From NCBI GenBank assembly GCA_030652255.1, contig JAUSAZ010000073.1:1-64000 (forward strand): DNA of 64,000 nucleotides, given 5' to 3'. This document shows, piece by piece, positions 9,141-18,068 of this stretch (position 1 is its first letter; every line of letters starts with the position of its first letter). This DNA comes from Myxococcales bacterium (lineage in GTDB: Bacteria > Myxococcota_A > Polyangia > Polyangiales > Ga0077539). The translations under genes and the position numbers were made by a program. The notes beneath the pieces were generated by a model, which was not told the DNA's origin, did no database searches, and worked only from the letters and a program-made list of their open reading frames with translations.

Positions 9141-11198
9141 ATGCGCCCGATGCCCGCGTCCGTCCGAGCCTCTCTTGCCGTCGCCGCCCTCGCCTTGGCG
9201 ATGGGCTGCGAGCGGGTCACCACCGCCACCGACGTGCCCGCCGTCGACACGCCGCCAGACTTCGTCGACGCGGGCACCCTCGATGCGGGCACCCTCGACG
9301 CGGGCACCCTCGATGCGGGCACCCTCGATGCGGGCACCCTCGACGCGGGCACCCTCGACGCGGGCACCACCGATGCGACCCGTGCCGCCGTCATCCGACC
9401 ACGCGCGCTCATCCTCGCGCCGCGCTACCTCTGGACCAAAGGGGGCGACGAGCTCCGCGCCATCGCCTCGATCCTCGACCAGTGGGGCATTCCCTACGAC
9501 CTCCCGGCGGCCGACACGGACTGGGCCGCGCCGCTGCGAGGTCTGGTCGGGCGCTACTCCCTGGTCATCGTGCCGGGCTACCTCGACGGCGAGGTGGTCG
9601 ACACGATCGCGCGGCTCTACCTGGAGGAGTTCGCCAGCACCGGCGGCGTGGTGCTCCTCCACAAGCCCGTGACCGCGGTCGCCGAGGCCCAGGTGCTGCG
9701 CCTCGCGGGCCTCCGCACAAGCACCCGGCGCACGGACGTGACCTCGCTCCAGGTCGGCGGCGAGGCCGTCCCCGCGCTGCGCTCCCTCGACGCCCCGGAG
9801 GAGCGCACGCTCGTCGTCACCAGTGACCTCGCCGAGCGCCGGATCGAGGCCTTCGTCCTCGAGCCCGACCCCGCAGCGGGCACCGCCGTCGCCGCGCGGG
9901 CCTTCGCGGGTGGCACCGACGTCGGGGCGGTGTTCACCCGTCGGCCGCTCGGCCTCGGGGCGATCTACACCCTGGGGCACGACCTGCACTCGTGGTCCCA
10001 CTACCGCTGCTACGTGAACTGCTTCGAGCCCGCGGGCGACGTGCTCGGGCTGCTGCTCCGCGACGCGCTGCGCGAGGGCGCCGCGGGCCACGTGGTGTTG
10101 AAGCACACCGTCCCGGGCGTCGAGGACGCGCTGCTGCTCTCGACGCACGACATCGACGCGACGGAGTCGACGCGCCCCGGCCCGTGGGGCGACGCGGGCG
10201 CCACGCAGATGGCCGCCCTGCTGCGACGCCGCGGGGCCGTCGGGAGCTTCTTCTTCACCACCAACTACGTCGACGGATCGTGGGAGCCGGCCACGGCGCG
10301 CGCGGTCTGCGCGCTGGGGATGTGCCCCGCGGGGGCCCACTCCGTGCGCCACTTCCCCTCGCCCGCGACGCAGCCGATGGGCGACTGCACGGAGCGCCAC
10401 CCGGGCTACCTGCCCTCCACCGAGGCCGCCGCCACCCTGTGCGGCGAGGTGCGGGTGTCGCTGCAGCTCACCCGCGAGGCCACCGGGATGGCGCCCGTCG
10501 CGTGGCGCTCGCCCTACCTCGACGTGCACCCGCGGCTCTTCGACGTGCTCTTCGAGCAGGGCGTGCGGGCCGACTCCAGCTTCGCCGTCGGCGACTTCAA
10601 GACCAACCTCCCCCTCGACCTCGCCGCCACCTTCCATCGCCAGGACCTCTTCCACCGCCGTGCGATCACCGAGGTGCCGGTGACGCTCGACGACGGCTTC
10701 GGGGCGCGCGACGCGGGCGGCACGATGCGCACCGAGCTCCAGGCGGCCAACGCGTCGGCCTTCCTCAGCGCGTGGTCCTCGGTGATGCTCCGCAACGCGG
10801 CGAACAACGCGCACACCACCCTGCTGGTGCACCCCTCCTTCGGCGCAGGGCTCGGACCCGAGAACATCGCCGTGAAGCTGGGCGTCGTCGACCGCCTCCT
10901 CGACGCGGCGTCGGCCGCGGGCCTGCGAACCGACGTCTCGGTCACGGCGCTCGCCGCGTTCTGGCGGGCGCGCCGAGACACCCAGGTCGACGCCTCCTAC
11001 GAGCCCGGCCGCGGCTACCGCGGGTCGATCACCGCCGGCGCAGAGAGCGTCGCGGGCTTCACCCTGGAGTTCGGCGACGCCATCGGCGAGTTCGCCTGCC
11101 CCGACTGCGGTCCCACCCGGGTCGGAGGTCGCCGGGTGACGCTGCTCGCCGCGCTCGCCCCGGGGCGCACGGTGGAGTTCACCGCGCGGCCGCGCTGA
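9141..11198 (+). CDS. Lipoprotein with polysaccharide deacetylase (NodB-like) domain
   Basis: 685 residues. The signal ends in a lipobox AMGC (Cys23). Residues ~43-78 are a tandem DAGTL pentapeptide linker. Residues ~85-310 look like a Rossmann/glutamine-amidotransferase-like sensor or lid region. Residues ~325-600 hold the NodB deacetylase motifs: STHDID (His336, Asp337, Asp339), the zinc site HSVRH (His400 and His404), the RxPY-type motif (Arg456, Pro458, Tyr459) and a late catalytic His564. It should remove acetyl groups from an N-acetylated polysaccharide outside the cell. A small beta domain with a cysteine pair ends the protein. It converges on the HEAT/glycosyltransferase operon and is inferred to modify the polymer made there. 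Confidence 0.8.
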   Translation: MRPMPASVRASLAVAALALAMGCERVTTATDVPAVDTPPDFVDAGTLDAGTLDAGTLDAGTLDAGTLDAGTLDAGTTDATRAAVIRPRALILAPRYLWTKGGDELRAIASILDQWGIPYDLPAADTDWAAPLRGLVGRYSLVIVPGYLDGEVVDTIARLYLEEFASTGGVVLLHKPVTAVAEAQVLRLAGLRTSTRRTDVTSLQVGGEAVPALRSLDAPEERTLVVTSDLAERRIEAFVLEPDPAAGTAVAARAFAGGTDVGAVFTRRPLGLGAIYTLGHDLHSWSHYRCYVNCFEPAGDVLGLLLRDALREGAAGHVVLKHTVPGVEDALLLSTHDIDATESTRPGPWGDAGATQMAALLRRRGAVGSFFFTTNYVDGSWEPATARAVCALGMCPAGAHSVRHFPSPATQPMGDCTERHPGYLPSTEAAATLCGEVRVSLQLTREATGMAPVAWRSPYLDVHPRLFDVLFEQGVRADSSFAVGDFKTNLPLDLAATFHRQDLFHRRAITEVPVTLDDGFGARDAGGTMRTELQAANASAFLSAWSSVMLRNAANNAHTTLLVHPSFGAGLGPENIAVKLGVVDRLLDAASAAGLRTDVSVTALAAFWRARRDTQVDASYEPGRGYRGSITAGAESVAGFTLEFGDAIGEFACPDCGPTRVGGRRVTLLAALAPGRTVEFTARPR
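9267..9371 (+). repeat. In-frame 15-bp tandem repeat (six perfect-length units plus one variant)
   Basis: Seven consecutive 15-bp units of the form GAy-GCG-GGC-ACC-CTC, the last ending in ACC. The only variation between the first six is the third base of the Asp codon. Each unit encodes Asp-Ala-Gly-Thr-Leu, so copy number changes would lengthen or shorten the lipoprotein linker without breaking the frame. It is a probable variable-number locus. Confidence 0.95.
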
Positions 11199-11207
11199 CC
11201 CGCGGCG

Positions 11208-14200
11208 CTACCGGACGACCCGCAGCCGCGACCCCTGCGCCGCCGCGCGCACGACGGGGTCGGGGTCCTCCGCGAGGGCCGCCACCGCGTCGCGGGTGCC
11301 CGCGTCCTCGGACAACGAGAGCGCGCGCGCCGCCGCCGTCCGCACCTCCGACGCGGGGTCGCGCAGCGCAGGCAGCAGCAGCCGGTCGAGGTCGCCCACG
11401 CCGTAGGCCGCGAGCACCTCCACGGTGACCTCCCGCGCGCGCACCTCGCGGCCCGAGAGCAGCTGCGCGGCGAGGCGGTCGACGCTGTCCCCGGCGCGGC
11501 GGTCGGCGCGGGCGACCCCCTGCACCTCCGACGGCGCCGTCGACCACGCCGCCAGGAAGCGCTGCATCGGCGACACCTCCGCCCGCGCGAGGAGGCTCAC
11601 CATCGCGGCCGCGCGCACCTCGACGGACGGGTCTTCGAGCAGCGCGTCCCAGAGCCCGGCGGCCTGCGCGTCGGGCAGCGTCGCGACGCGCTCGGCGAGG
11701 GAGCACCGCACCGCCGACGAGGGGTCGAGGCAGAAGCGCGCGAGCACCTCGGGCTGACCGGCGCCCTCGGTGGTCAGCGCCCGCAGCACCTCCACGCGCA
11801 CCGACTCGAAGGGGTCCATCGAGGCTTGCAAGAGGAGCGAGCGGGCCTCGGGGACGGCGATGCGCACGAGCACCCGCACCACGGCGCCGCGCACCAGCGG
11901 GTCCTTCGAGGCGACCAGGGACTTCAGCAATGGCAGGAGCGTGGGCTCGGCGATGCGCTCCAGCACCCGGAGGCAGGCGGCGGTCACCTCCGGGCGCGAG
12001 GCTGCGCTCATCCGCTCGACGAAGGCCTCCGTCGCCCCGCGGTGCAGCCGCGCGAGGGCCTCCTCGACCTCGGACTGCACCGCCGCGGGGCCCTGCGCCA
12101 GCCGACGGAAGAGCGCGTCGGAGAACCGACGGTCGCCGGCCTCGCCGAGGGCCTTGGCGGCCACGATCGCGACCTCCGCGCAGGGGTCGGACACCCCGCG
12201 GGCGAGTGCCGCGCGGGCGGGCTCGAGCGAGCGACGGGCCGCGAGCGCGTGCGCCGCGTGCACCCGCAAGGCCTCCACCGGGTCGATCGCCAGGGTGTCC
12301 GCGAGGGCCTCCACCCCGCGGTCGCCCGGCACCTTCGCGAGCACCTCGACGGCGAGGCGCCGGCTCGACGGGTCCTGGCTCGTGCGCAGGATGCGCTCGT
12401 AGCGCTCGACCACCGCGGCCTGGTCGACCGGCGCCTCCGCCCCGCCGCCCAGGTCGTCGAGGCACAGCCGCGCGAGCACCTCGCGGCGCAGGGCCGGGTC
12501 CTCGCCCCGCAGGAAGGCCCCGACCGCCGTCAGCTCGGCCGCGTCGGAGAGCACCCCGGTGACCGTCGAGAGGGCGCTCTCGGTCCCGAGCAGCGCCGCG
12601 GCCACCACCCTCGCCGCGGACTCCACCCGGTCGCCCGACGCGCACTCCGCGAGGCGCTGCTCGGCCCGCGGGCCTCCCACCCGGCCGAGGGCGATGATGG
12701 CGCGGTTGCGCACGAAGGCGTCGGGGTCGGCGAGGCGCCCCTCCAGCGCGTCGTAGACCTTGTCGTCCTGCGGCGCGATCTTGCCGATGCCGTTCACCGC
12801 CGCGGCGCGGGTGCGCGGGTCGCGGTCGGTCATCACCCCGAGCAGCGCCGTGACCGACGCCGCGCCGGGGATCTTCCCGATGGCCCCCGCGGCGCTCGAT
12901 CGCAGCCGCGCGTCGGCGTCGCGCAGCGAGCGGAGGAGGTGCGGCAGCACGGCAGGGTCGCCCTGCTTCCCGAGGGTCCAGCACAGGCAGATGCGGAGCT
13001 CCATGTCCGGCGACATCGCGAACTCGTCGAGCCGCTCTCGCAGCACGTCGCCCTTCCCGTCGTCGCCGCCGAAGGCCAGCGCGTCGGTGATGCGCTCCTT
13101 GGCCTCGATGGAGGCGCCCGAGAGCGCGCCCAGCAGCGCGTCGACGGAGTCCTTGCGGCCGCGGCGCCCGCGGCGGCCCAGCGTGTCGATCGCCGCGAGG
13201 CGCACCTCGTTCACCGGGTCTTCGAGGCGAGCGACCAGCGACTCCACGGCCACGGCGCTGTTGCGCGACGCGATGAGCTCGAGCGCGCTCAGGCGCACGG
13301 CGGAGTTCGGGTCTGCCAGGGCCTTCTGCAGCAGTCCCAGCGCCTCCGGGGCCTCGAAGGTCGCGACCGGCTTGAGCACCGCGAGGCGCGCCGTCACCGA
13401 GCCGCGGAAGTACGCCCGGGAGAGCTCGCGGAAGTAGGGCTCCAGCGCCTTGCCGCCCTGCTGCCCGAGGGCCTCCGCGGCGGCGTCGCGCACCACCGGC
13501 TCGCGGTCGGCCAGGAGGGCCACCAGCGCCGGGTGCCCTTCCTCCGCGCGCAGTACGCCGAGGGCCTCGGCGACGCGGGCGCGCACGGGCCACGAGGGGT
13601 CTTCGCCCGCCGCCGCGAGCAGCGCGCCGAAGCGGGCGAGGCCGAGCTCGCCGCAGAGCCGGGCGACCTGCGCCCGCACCCGGAAATCGGCGTGGTGCAG
13701 GTTCGCCGCGACCCCGTCCGCGAGCCCGGCGTGACCGAGCTCCAGCATCGCGGCGTAGGCCTTGCGCGCGACGGCCGGGTCGTCCGAGGCGAGCTCCGCG
13801 ACGCGGGCGGTGAGGTAGCCGACGCGGTCGAGCGCCAGGGCGGCGCGCTTGCGCACGTCGGGGTTCTCGTCGCGGAGCGAGCGCTCGAGCGGCCCGGTGT
13901 CCCCGGGCTGGATCATCTCCAGCGCCTCCAGCGCCCGCACCCGGGTGCCGTAGTCGGGGTCCGCGAGCGCGGCGACCAGCACGTCGATGGACGCCTCGGC
14001 GCCCATGCGCCCGATGGCCCCGGCGGCGTGGGCGCGCACCTGGGGCATCGGGTCGCTCAGCGCGGCGCGCAGCAGCGCCTGCGTGGCCCGCCGGTCACCG
14101 AGCGCGCCGAGGGCCTCGGTGGCCGCCATGCGCACCGTGTCGCTGCGGTCGAAGAGGCGCTCCAGCAGCGGGGCCGTCGCGGCGTGGTCGCCGATGCGCC

Positions 14201-14867
14201 CGAGGATGCGCGCCGCCCAGACCGCGGCCTGCGGGTGCTCCTCGTCGCGCAGCAGCGCCACCAGCGGCGGCACCGCGAGCGCGCCGAAGCGGGTGAGCGC
14301 CTCGGCGACGCGCGGCGACGAGCCCGCGTCGGTGGTGCGCAGCTCGGCCACCAGCAGGGGGATGGCCTCCTCGGCGTGGATGCGCGCCAGCGCCGTCGCC
14401 GCGGCGGCCTTCACCGAGCCGACGTCCTCGTGCGGGTCGCGGAGCGCGGCGACGAGCGCGGGCACGGCGCTGGGCACGCCCACGAGGCCGAGCACCTCCG
14501 CGGCGTGGGCGCGCTCGCTCCAGGTGGGGGCCTCGCGCACCCGGGCGACGTAGCGCTCCATGAGCCCGAGGCGCTCGAAGGTCGACACCGCCCACTGCTT
14601 GCGCGCGTCGTCGGCCTCGCGCAGCAGCAGGAGCATCACGCGCTCGACGGTGCCGGCGTCGAAGCCCTCGCGGAGGCGACGCGCGACGTCCGCGGGGCTC
14701 TGGTCGACGCCGCCCTCCAGGAGCTTGCGGGCGAGCTCCAGGCGGTCGAGGGCGCGGCGCGCCAGCAGCCGGCTCCACCCCTCGCGCAGCAGCACCCAGG
14801 CGGTGGGCACCGCGGCCAGGAGCACCAGCACCAGGGCGATGTAGGCGACCAGCGCGGCGGCGCTCAC
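11208..14867 (-). CDS. Membrane-anchored giant HEAT-repeat protein
   Basis: 1,219 residues. A GTG start at 14867 overlaps the stop of the receiver gene (GTGA), implying translational coupling. One N-terminal transmembrane helix (residues ~4-26) is followed, after a helical linker, by an unbroken series of HEAT/PBS-lyase-like repeats to the C-terminus. These have recurrent patterns such as DPxxxVRxxAAxALGxLG, and I estimate more than 30 units. No catalytic motif interrupts the solenoid, so it is probably a scaffold on the cytoplasmic side of the inner membrane. The open frame upstream of 14867 is antisense noise. Its operon partners (receiver, glycosyltransferase) suggest it organises or gates a polysaccharide synthase. 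The stop lies 9 bp from the deacetylase stop. Confidence 0.85.
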   Translation of the reverse strand: MSAAALVAYIALVLVLLAAVPTAWVLLREGWSRLLARRALDRLELARKLLEGGVDQSPADVARRLREGFDAGTVERVMLLLLREADDARKQWAVSTFERLGLMERYVARVREAPTWSERAHAAEVLGLVGVPSAVPALVAALRDPHEDVGSVKAAAATALARIHAEEAIPLLVAELRTTDAGSSPRVAEALTRFGALAVPPLVALLRDEEHPQAAVWAARILGRIGDHAATAPLLERLFDRSDTVRMAATEALGALGDRRATQALLRAALSDPMPQVRAHAAGAIGRMGAEASIDVLVAALADPDYGTRVRALEALEMIQPGDTGPLERSLRDENPDVRKRAALALDRVGYLTARVAELASDDPAVARKAYAAMLELGHAGLADGVAANLHHADFRVRAQVARLCGELGLARFGALLAAAGEDPSWPVRARVAEALGVLRAEEGHPALVALLADREPVVRDAAAEALGQQGGKALEPYFRELSRAYFRGSVTARLAVLKPVATFEAPEALGLLQKALADPNSAVRLSALELIASRNSAVAVESLVARLEDPVNEVRLAAIDTLGRRGRRGRKDSVDALLGALSGASIEAKERITDALAFGGDDGKGDVLRERLDEFAMSPDMELRICLCWTLGKQGDPAVLPHLLRSLRDADARLRSSAAGAIGKIPGAASVTALLGVMTDRDPRTRAAAVNGIGKIAPQDDKVYDALEGRLADPDAFVRNRAIIALGRVGGPRAEQRLAECASGDRVESAARVVAAALLGTESALSTVTGVLSDAAELTAVGAFLRGEDPALRREVLARLCLDDLGGGAEAPVDQAAVVERYERILRTSQDPSSRRLAVEVLAKVPGDRGVEALADTLAIDPVEALRVHAAHALAARRSLEPARAALARGVSDPCAEVAIVAAKALGEAGDRRFSDALFRRLAQGPAAVQSEVEEALARLHRGATEAFVERMSAASRPEVTAACLRVLERIAEPTLLPLLKSLVASKDPLVRGAVVRVLVRIAVPEARSLLLQASMDPFESVRVEVLRALTTEGAGQPEVLARFCLDPSSAVRCSLAERVATLPDAQAAGLWDALLEDPSVEVRAAAMVSLLARAEVSPMQRFLAAWSTAPSEVQGVARADRRAGDSVDRLAAQLLSGREVRAREVTVEVLAAYGVGDLDRLLLPALRDPASEVRTAAARALSLSEDAGTRDAVAALAEDPDPVVRAAAQGSRLRVVR

Positions 14868-15256
14868 GGGCCTCCCAGCAGCGCGGCCACCCCCTGGAGG
14901 AACACCTCCGGGTCGACGGGGCGGGCGAGGAAGAGGTCGGCCCCGCACTGCGTCGCCCAGAAGAGGTCTTCGGGGGTCGAGCGGGGGCTGAGCAGCACGA
15001 CCACGGGCGGCGGATCGAGGCGCTTGAGCTCGCGACAGAGCTGGTACCCGTTGACCTCGGGCACCGCCACGTCGAGCACCGCGAGGGCGGGCGGGTCGCG
15101 GCGCGCGGCCACGACGCCCTGCGACCCGTCGTGGATCACGGTGGTGACGCACCCGGCGTCGACGAGGCAGCGGTGGACGGCTTCGATGTCGGCGGGGTTG
15201 TGGTCGACCAGCAGCACCCGGGTGCCCGGCTTGATGACGGCGCCCTCGTTCGACAT
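14864..15256 (-). CDS. Single-domain response-regulator receiver, degenerate active site
   Basis: 130 residues forming only a CheY-like receiver. The phosphoacceptor is Asp62 in the LDVAVP strand-loop. The acidic pocket, normally two acidic residues, is Asp18-His19, and the conserved Lys before the Pro near the end of strand beta5 is Arg112 (ARP instead of KP). Ser90 occupies the switch Thr/Ser position. Phosphorylation may thus be altered or absent. The start ATG at 15256 lies one base after the glycosyltransferase stop; a GTG at 15265 would overlap it. No output domain or histidine kinase is adjacent. It is coupled by GTGA to the HEAT gene. Confidence 0.85.
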   Translation of the reverse strand: MSNEGAVIKPGTRVLLVDHNPADIEAVHRCLVDAGCVTTVIHDGSQGVVAARRDPPALAVLDVAVPEVNGYQLCRELKRLDPPPVVVLLSPRSTPEDLFWATQCGADLFLARPVDPEVFLQGVAALLGGP

Positions 15257-15257
15257 G

Positions 15258-16772
15258 TCAGGCACCGCCCGCAGAGAATCCCTGGCGCGCGAACTTATCC
15301 CAGCCCTTCTTGCCCTTCAAGAAATCCCAGAGGCCCCGCAGCTGCCAGATGGCCAGGTATTGCCGGTATCCGAAGCTGGAGAGGAAGCCCATCCCGATGA
15401 GCAGCAGCACGTCTCGCGCGCGGCGGTAGGGGAAGAGCGCGAGGCCCTCCGCGGCGCCGCCGCTCGCCCGCTCGGCCCGGATGCAGAGCAGCACCGAGAG
15501 GGTGGAGAGGCACAGGTTGACCGCCGTCGCGAAGGCCAGGAACGCCAGCGTGTGGATGAACGACAGGTACCCGACGAGGGAGGACACCACCAGCAGGAGG
15601 TAGCCGAGGCACTCGAGCACCGGCGCGAGGGCCTCGAAGACGAGCTGATAGGGGAGCGCGAAGAGCCCGATGCGCCCGAAGCGGCGGCGGAAGAGCATCG
15701 CGCGGTGGTAGTTGAGCACCTCGAGAAGACCGCGGTACCAGCGCGAGCGCTGCTTGCCGATGTCGCGGTAGTTCTCCGGGGCCTCGGTCCAGGCGGTGGG
15801 AAAGGGGAGCGCGACGATGCGACCGGGCAGGCCCTTGTCGAGGAGGTAGCGGTGCAGCCGCACGACGATCTCCATGTCCTCGCAGACGGTGTGCGCCCCC
15901 TCGCCGCAGTACTCGATGCCCACGCGGCTGCGCATGTAGCGGGTGAGAAACCCGCCGATGGCGATGACGAGGTCGCGGCGCATCAGCGCGAACACCCCCG
16001 ACAGGATGAGCACGGAGTTGATCGCCGTGAGCGCCGTGCGGCCCTGCGCGAAGGAGCGCATGTACTCCACGATCTGGAAGCGGGCGATCCAGGCCGCGGG
16101 GATGCGGGCCTCGACGATGCGCCCGTTCTCGACCACCGAGCCGTTGGTGAGCCCCACCTGCACGCCCACCGCGACGACCTCCCGGGGGGCGGCCTGGATG
16201 GGCCGCGCGGCGAGCAGGAGCGCGTCGGGCACCAGCAGGCTGTCGGCGTCCATGCTGGTGACGAACTCGCCGCGGGAGACGTTGATGGCGGCGTTGAGGG
16301 CGTCGGCCTTGCCGCCGTTCTCCTTGTCGATGAGCACGAGGCGCCGGAGGCCGGGGGGCAGCGGGGCACGCGACTCGTAGAAGGCCCGGATGGGCGCGGT
16401 GCCCAGGTGGTCGTCGTACTCGAACTCCGCGCGCACGAAGTGAAACTCCTTCAGGAGCACCTGCACCGTGCGGTCTTTGGAGCCGTCGTTGCAGATCACG
16501 ATCTCGTAGGCGGGGTAGGTGAGGCGCAGGAGCGAGCGCACGCTCTCGGCGATGGTGACCTCCTCGTTGTACGCGGGCACCAGCAGCGTCACGAGGGGCA
16601 GGAAGCGCTCGTCGGCGGAGCGGGCCGCGGGGTTCACCTGCTCGGCCTGGAGCTGCCGGCGGATGGCGAAGAAGCTCAGCGCCACGAAGCCCAGGTTGAG
16701 GAGGAAGAACGACCCGACGTAGGCCACCACCACGGCGTCGAGGACGATGAGGATGAGCCGGAAGAGGTTCAT
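15258..16772 (-). CDS. Processive family-2 glycosyltransferase, PgaC/cellulose-synthase-like
   Basis: 504 residues. Two N-terminal hydrophobic segments (about 5-35), then a GT2 catalytic domain with all hallmarks of processive membrane synthases: NDGS (Asp96), DAD at 175-177, catalytic Glu298-Asp299 in a CEDME block, and QRSRW at 341-345. Several C-terminal helices follow (~370-460). This is the arrangement of poly-N-acetylglucosamine (PgaC/IcaA) and hyaluronan-type synthases. It would polymerise a UDP-sugar and extrude the chain across the inner membrane. Three bases separate its start from the stop of the upstream lipoprotein gene. A deacetylase within the same island favours an N-acetylated polymer, but this is inference. 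Confidence 0.9.
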   Translation of the reverse strand: MNLFRLILIVLDAVVVAYVGSFFLLNLGFVALSFFAIRRQLQAEQVNPAARSADERFLPLVTLLVPAYNEEVTIAESVRSLLRLTYPAYEIVICNDGSKDRTVQVLLKEFHFVRAEFEYDDHLGTAPIRAFYESRAPLPPGLRRLVLIDKENGGKADALNAAINVSRGEFVTSMDADSLLVPDALLLAARPIQAAPREVVAVGVQVGLTNGSVVENGRIVEARIPAAWIARFQIVEYMRSFAQGRTALTAINSVLILSGVFALMRRDLVIAIGGFLTRYMRSRVGIEYCGEGAHTVCEDMEIVVRLHRYLLDKGLPGRIVALPFPTAWTEAPENYRDIGKQRSRWYRGLLEVLNYHRAMLFRRRFGRIGLFALPYQLVFEALAPVLECLGYLLLVVSSLVGYLSFIHTLAFLAFATAVNLCLSTLSVLLCIRAERASGGAAEGLALFPYRRARDVLLLIGMGFLSSFGYRQYLAIWQLRGLWDFLKGKKGWDKFARQGFSAGGA

Positions 16773-16775
16773 CGC

Positions 16776-18062
16776 TCAGCCACCGAAGACCACCCGGCGA
16801 TGGTCGCGCCGCTCGCGCTCCAGGAAGAGCAGCCAGGCCGTCGGCGCGGCCGCCGCGAGGTCGGGGAAGTCCTCCGAGGCGGGCACGGCGTACACGACGC
16901 CGCCGTCGCCGTCGCGCTGGAGGGCGCGCAGCGCGGCGGAGAGCTCCTCGGCCTCGCGGGCGCGGCCCATCCGCAACAGGGCGAGCGCGACCCCGGCGGT
17001 CCCTTCGGCGAAGAGCGTCCCGGAGAAGTCCTGGCCGGGGTAGTCGTCCACCGCGCCCGCGTAGGGGGCGAAGCCCGGGAGGCCGCCGCCCCGGCGCCGG
17101 AAGGTGCGCAGGGTGTAGTCGAGCGAGCGCTCGGCCCGAGCGCGGTCGCCCCGGGCGAGCAGGAAGAGGGCGCCCCACGCGCCGGCGGCGTCGAGGGCCC
17201 GGTCGGCCACCACGCCGCCGGGGGTGACCGCGACGGCGAAGCGCCCTTCGGCGGGGATCCAGAGCGCGTCGACGATGCGCGCGGCGAGCTGGTCGGCGGC
17301 CGCGCGGTAGCGCCCGGCGGGCCCCGCGGCGGCGAGCGCGTCGAGGAGGAAGTAGGTGTCGATCTGGTGCTCGGTGGCGCAGTACGCGGCGACGTGCTGC
17401 GGGTCGAAGCGGCGGTAGTGGTCGCGCCACGCGCCGCTGCCGCCGGGGACGAAGCCCGCGCGGGGGTCGTCCGGGGCGGCGACGCGCGAGGCGAGCAGGC
17501 GGTCGGCGATGAGCTGCGCGTAGGGCGTGAAGCGCCGCTCGTGGGTGAGGGCGTCGTAGAGGGCCATGGCGTAGCCGGCCCAGGCCATGGTGCCCGCGCG
17601 CACATAGCGGACGTTGTAGAAGCTCGGGGAGGCGAGGCTGAAGGAGAAGCCCAGCGAGGCGTCGGGGGTGAGCAGGGTGGTGAGGGTGTTGCCGATGGCG
17701 CGGGCGTCGTCGCGCCGCCCCGAGAGCGCGAGGGCGATCATCGCGAGCGCGTCGTCGTAGACGAAGGAGCGATCGGCGAGGTACGGCTCCAGGGGATGCC
17801 CCGGCGGGACGTGATAGCTCCTCACCGCGCGGCGCTCGCAGTCCCGGAAGTGGCAGCGCCCGAGCGCGAAGGGGCGCCCGTCCTCGTCGTAGCCCGCGGT
17901 CGCGGGAAAGCCCTGCGGGGTGAGGAAGTGCTCGGCGCGCCGCAGCGACTCGTCGACGGAGTAGGGGCGCGGGACGCAGCCGACGGAGCCTGCCAGCGCC
18001 GCGGCGACGACCCCGAGGCCCCTGCGCAGCCCGGCGCGAGAGAGGTTCGCAGCCCGTGGCAT
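16776..18062 (-). CDS. Lipoprotein with probable (alpha/alpha)6-barrel, glycosidase-like
   Basis: 428 residues. The N-terminus (MPRAANLSRAG...) leads to a lipobox with sequence SVGC near residue 29, so it is predicted to be lipid-anchored. The rest is strongly helical, with repeated Tyr/Trp/Asp motifs (VYDDALAMIAL, AYCATEHQIDTYFLLDAL, FSGTLFAEGTAGVALALL), resembling six-hairpin glycosidases and the periplasmic hydrolases that accompany polysaccharide synthases such as BcsZ. I cannot place it in a named family. As first gene of the operon with the glycosyltransferase, it may trim or clear polymer in the periplasm. An ATG at 18098 would add 12 residues; the one at 18062 gives a more typical signal peptide. 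Confidence 0.7.
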   Translation of the reverse strand: MPRAANLSRAGLRRGLGVVAAALAGSVGCVPRPYSVDESLRRAEHFLTPQGFPATAGYDEDGRPFALGRCHFRDCERRAVRSYHVPPGHPLEPYLADRSFVYDDALAMIALALSGRRDDARAIGNTLTTLLTPDASLGFSFSLASPSFYNVRYVRAGTMAWAGYAMALYDALTHERRFTPYAQLIADRLLASRVAAPDDPRAGFVPGGSGAWRDHYRRFDPQHVAAYCATEHQIDTYFLLDALAAAGPAGRYRAAADQLAARIVDALWIPAEGRFAVAVTPGGVVADRALDAAGAWGALFLLARGDRARAERSLDYTLRTFRRRGGGLPGFAPYAGAVDDYPGQDFSGTLFAEGTAGVALALLRMGRAREAEELSAALRALQRDGDGGVVYAVPASEDFPDLAAAAPTAWLLFLERERRDHRRVVFGG

Positions 18063-18068
18063 GGAGCG

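Noticed and set aside
9267-9371. CRISPR array
   Set aside because: Tandem repeat without spacers, in frame within a gene.
11826-18060. Plus-strand open frame of thousands of codons running across the HEAT and glycosyltransferase genes
   Set aside because: Antisense to real minus-strand genes; low-complexity Arg/Gly/Ala peptide caused by very high GC. Only the part after ~18069 is a gene.
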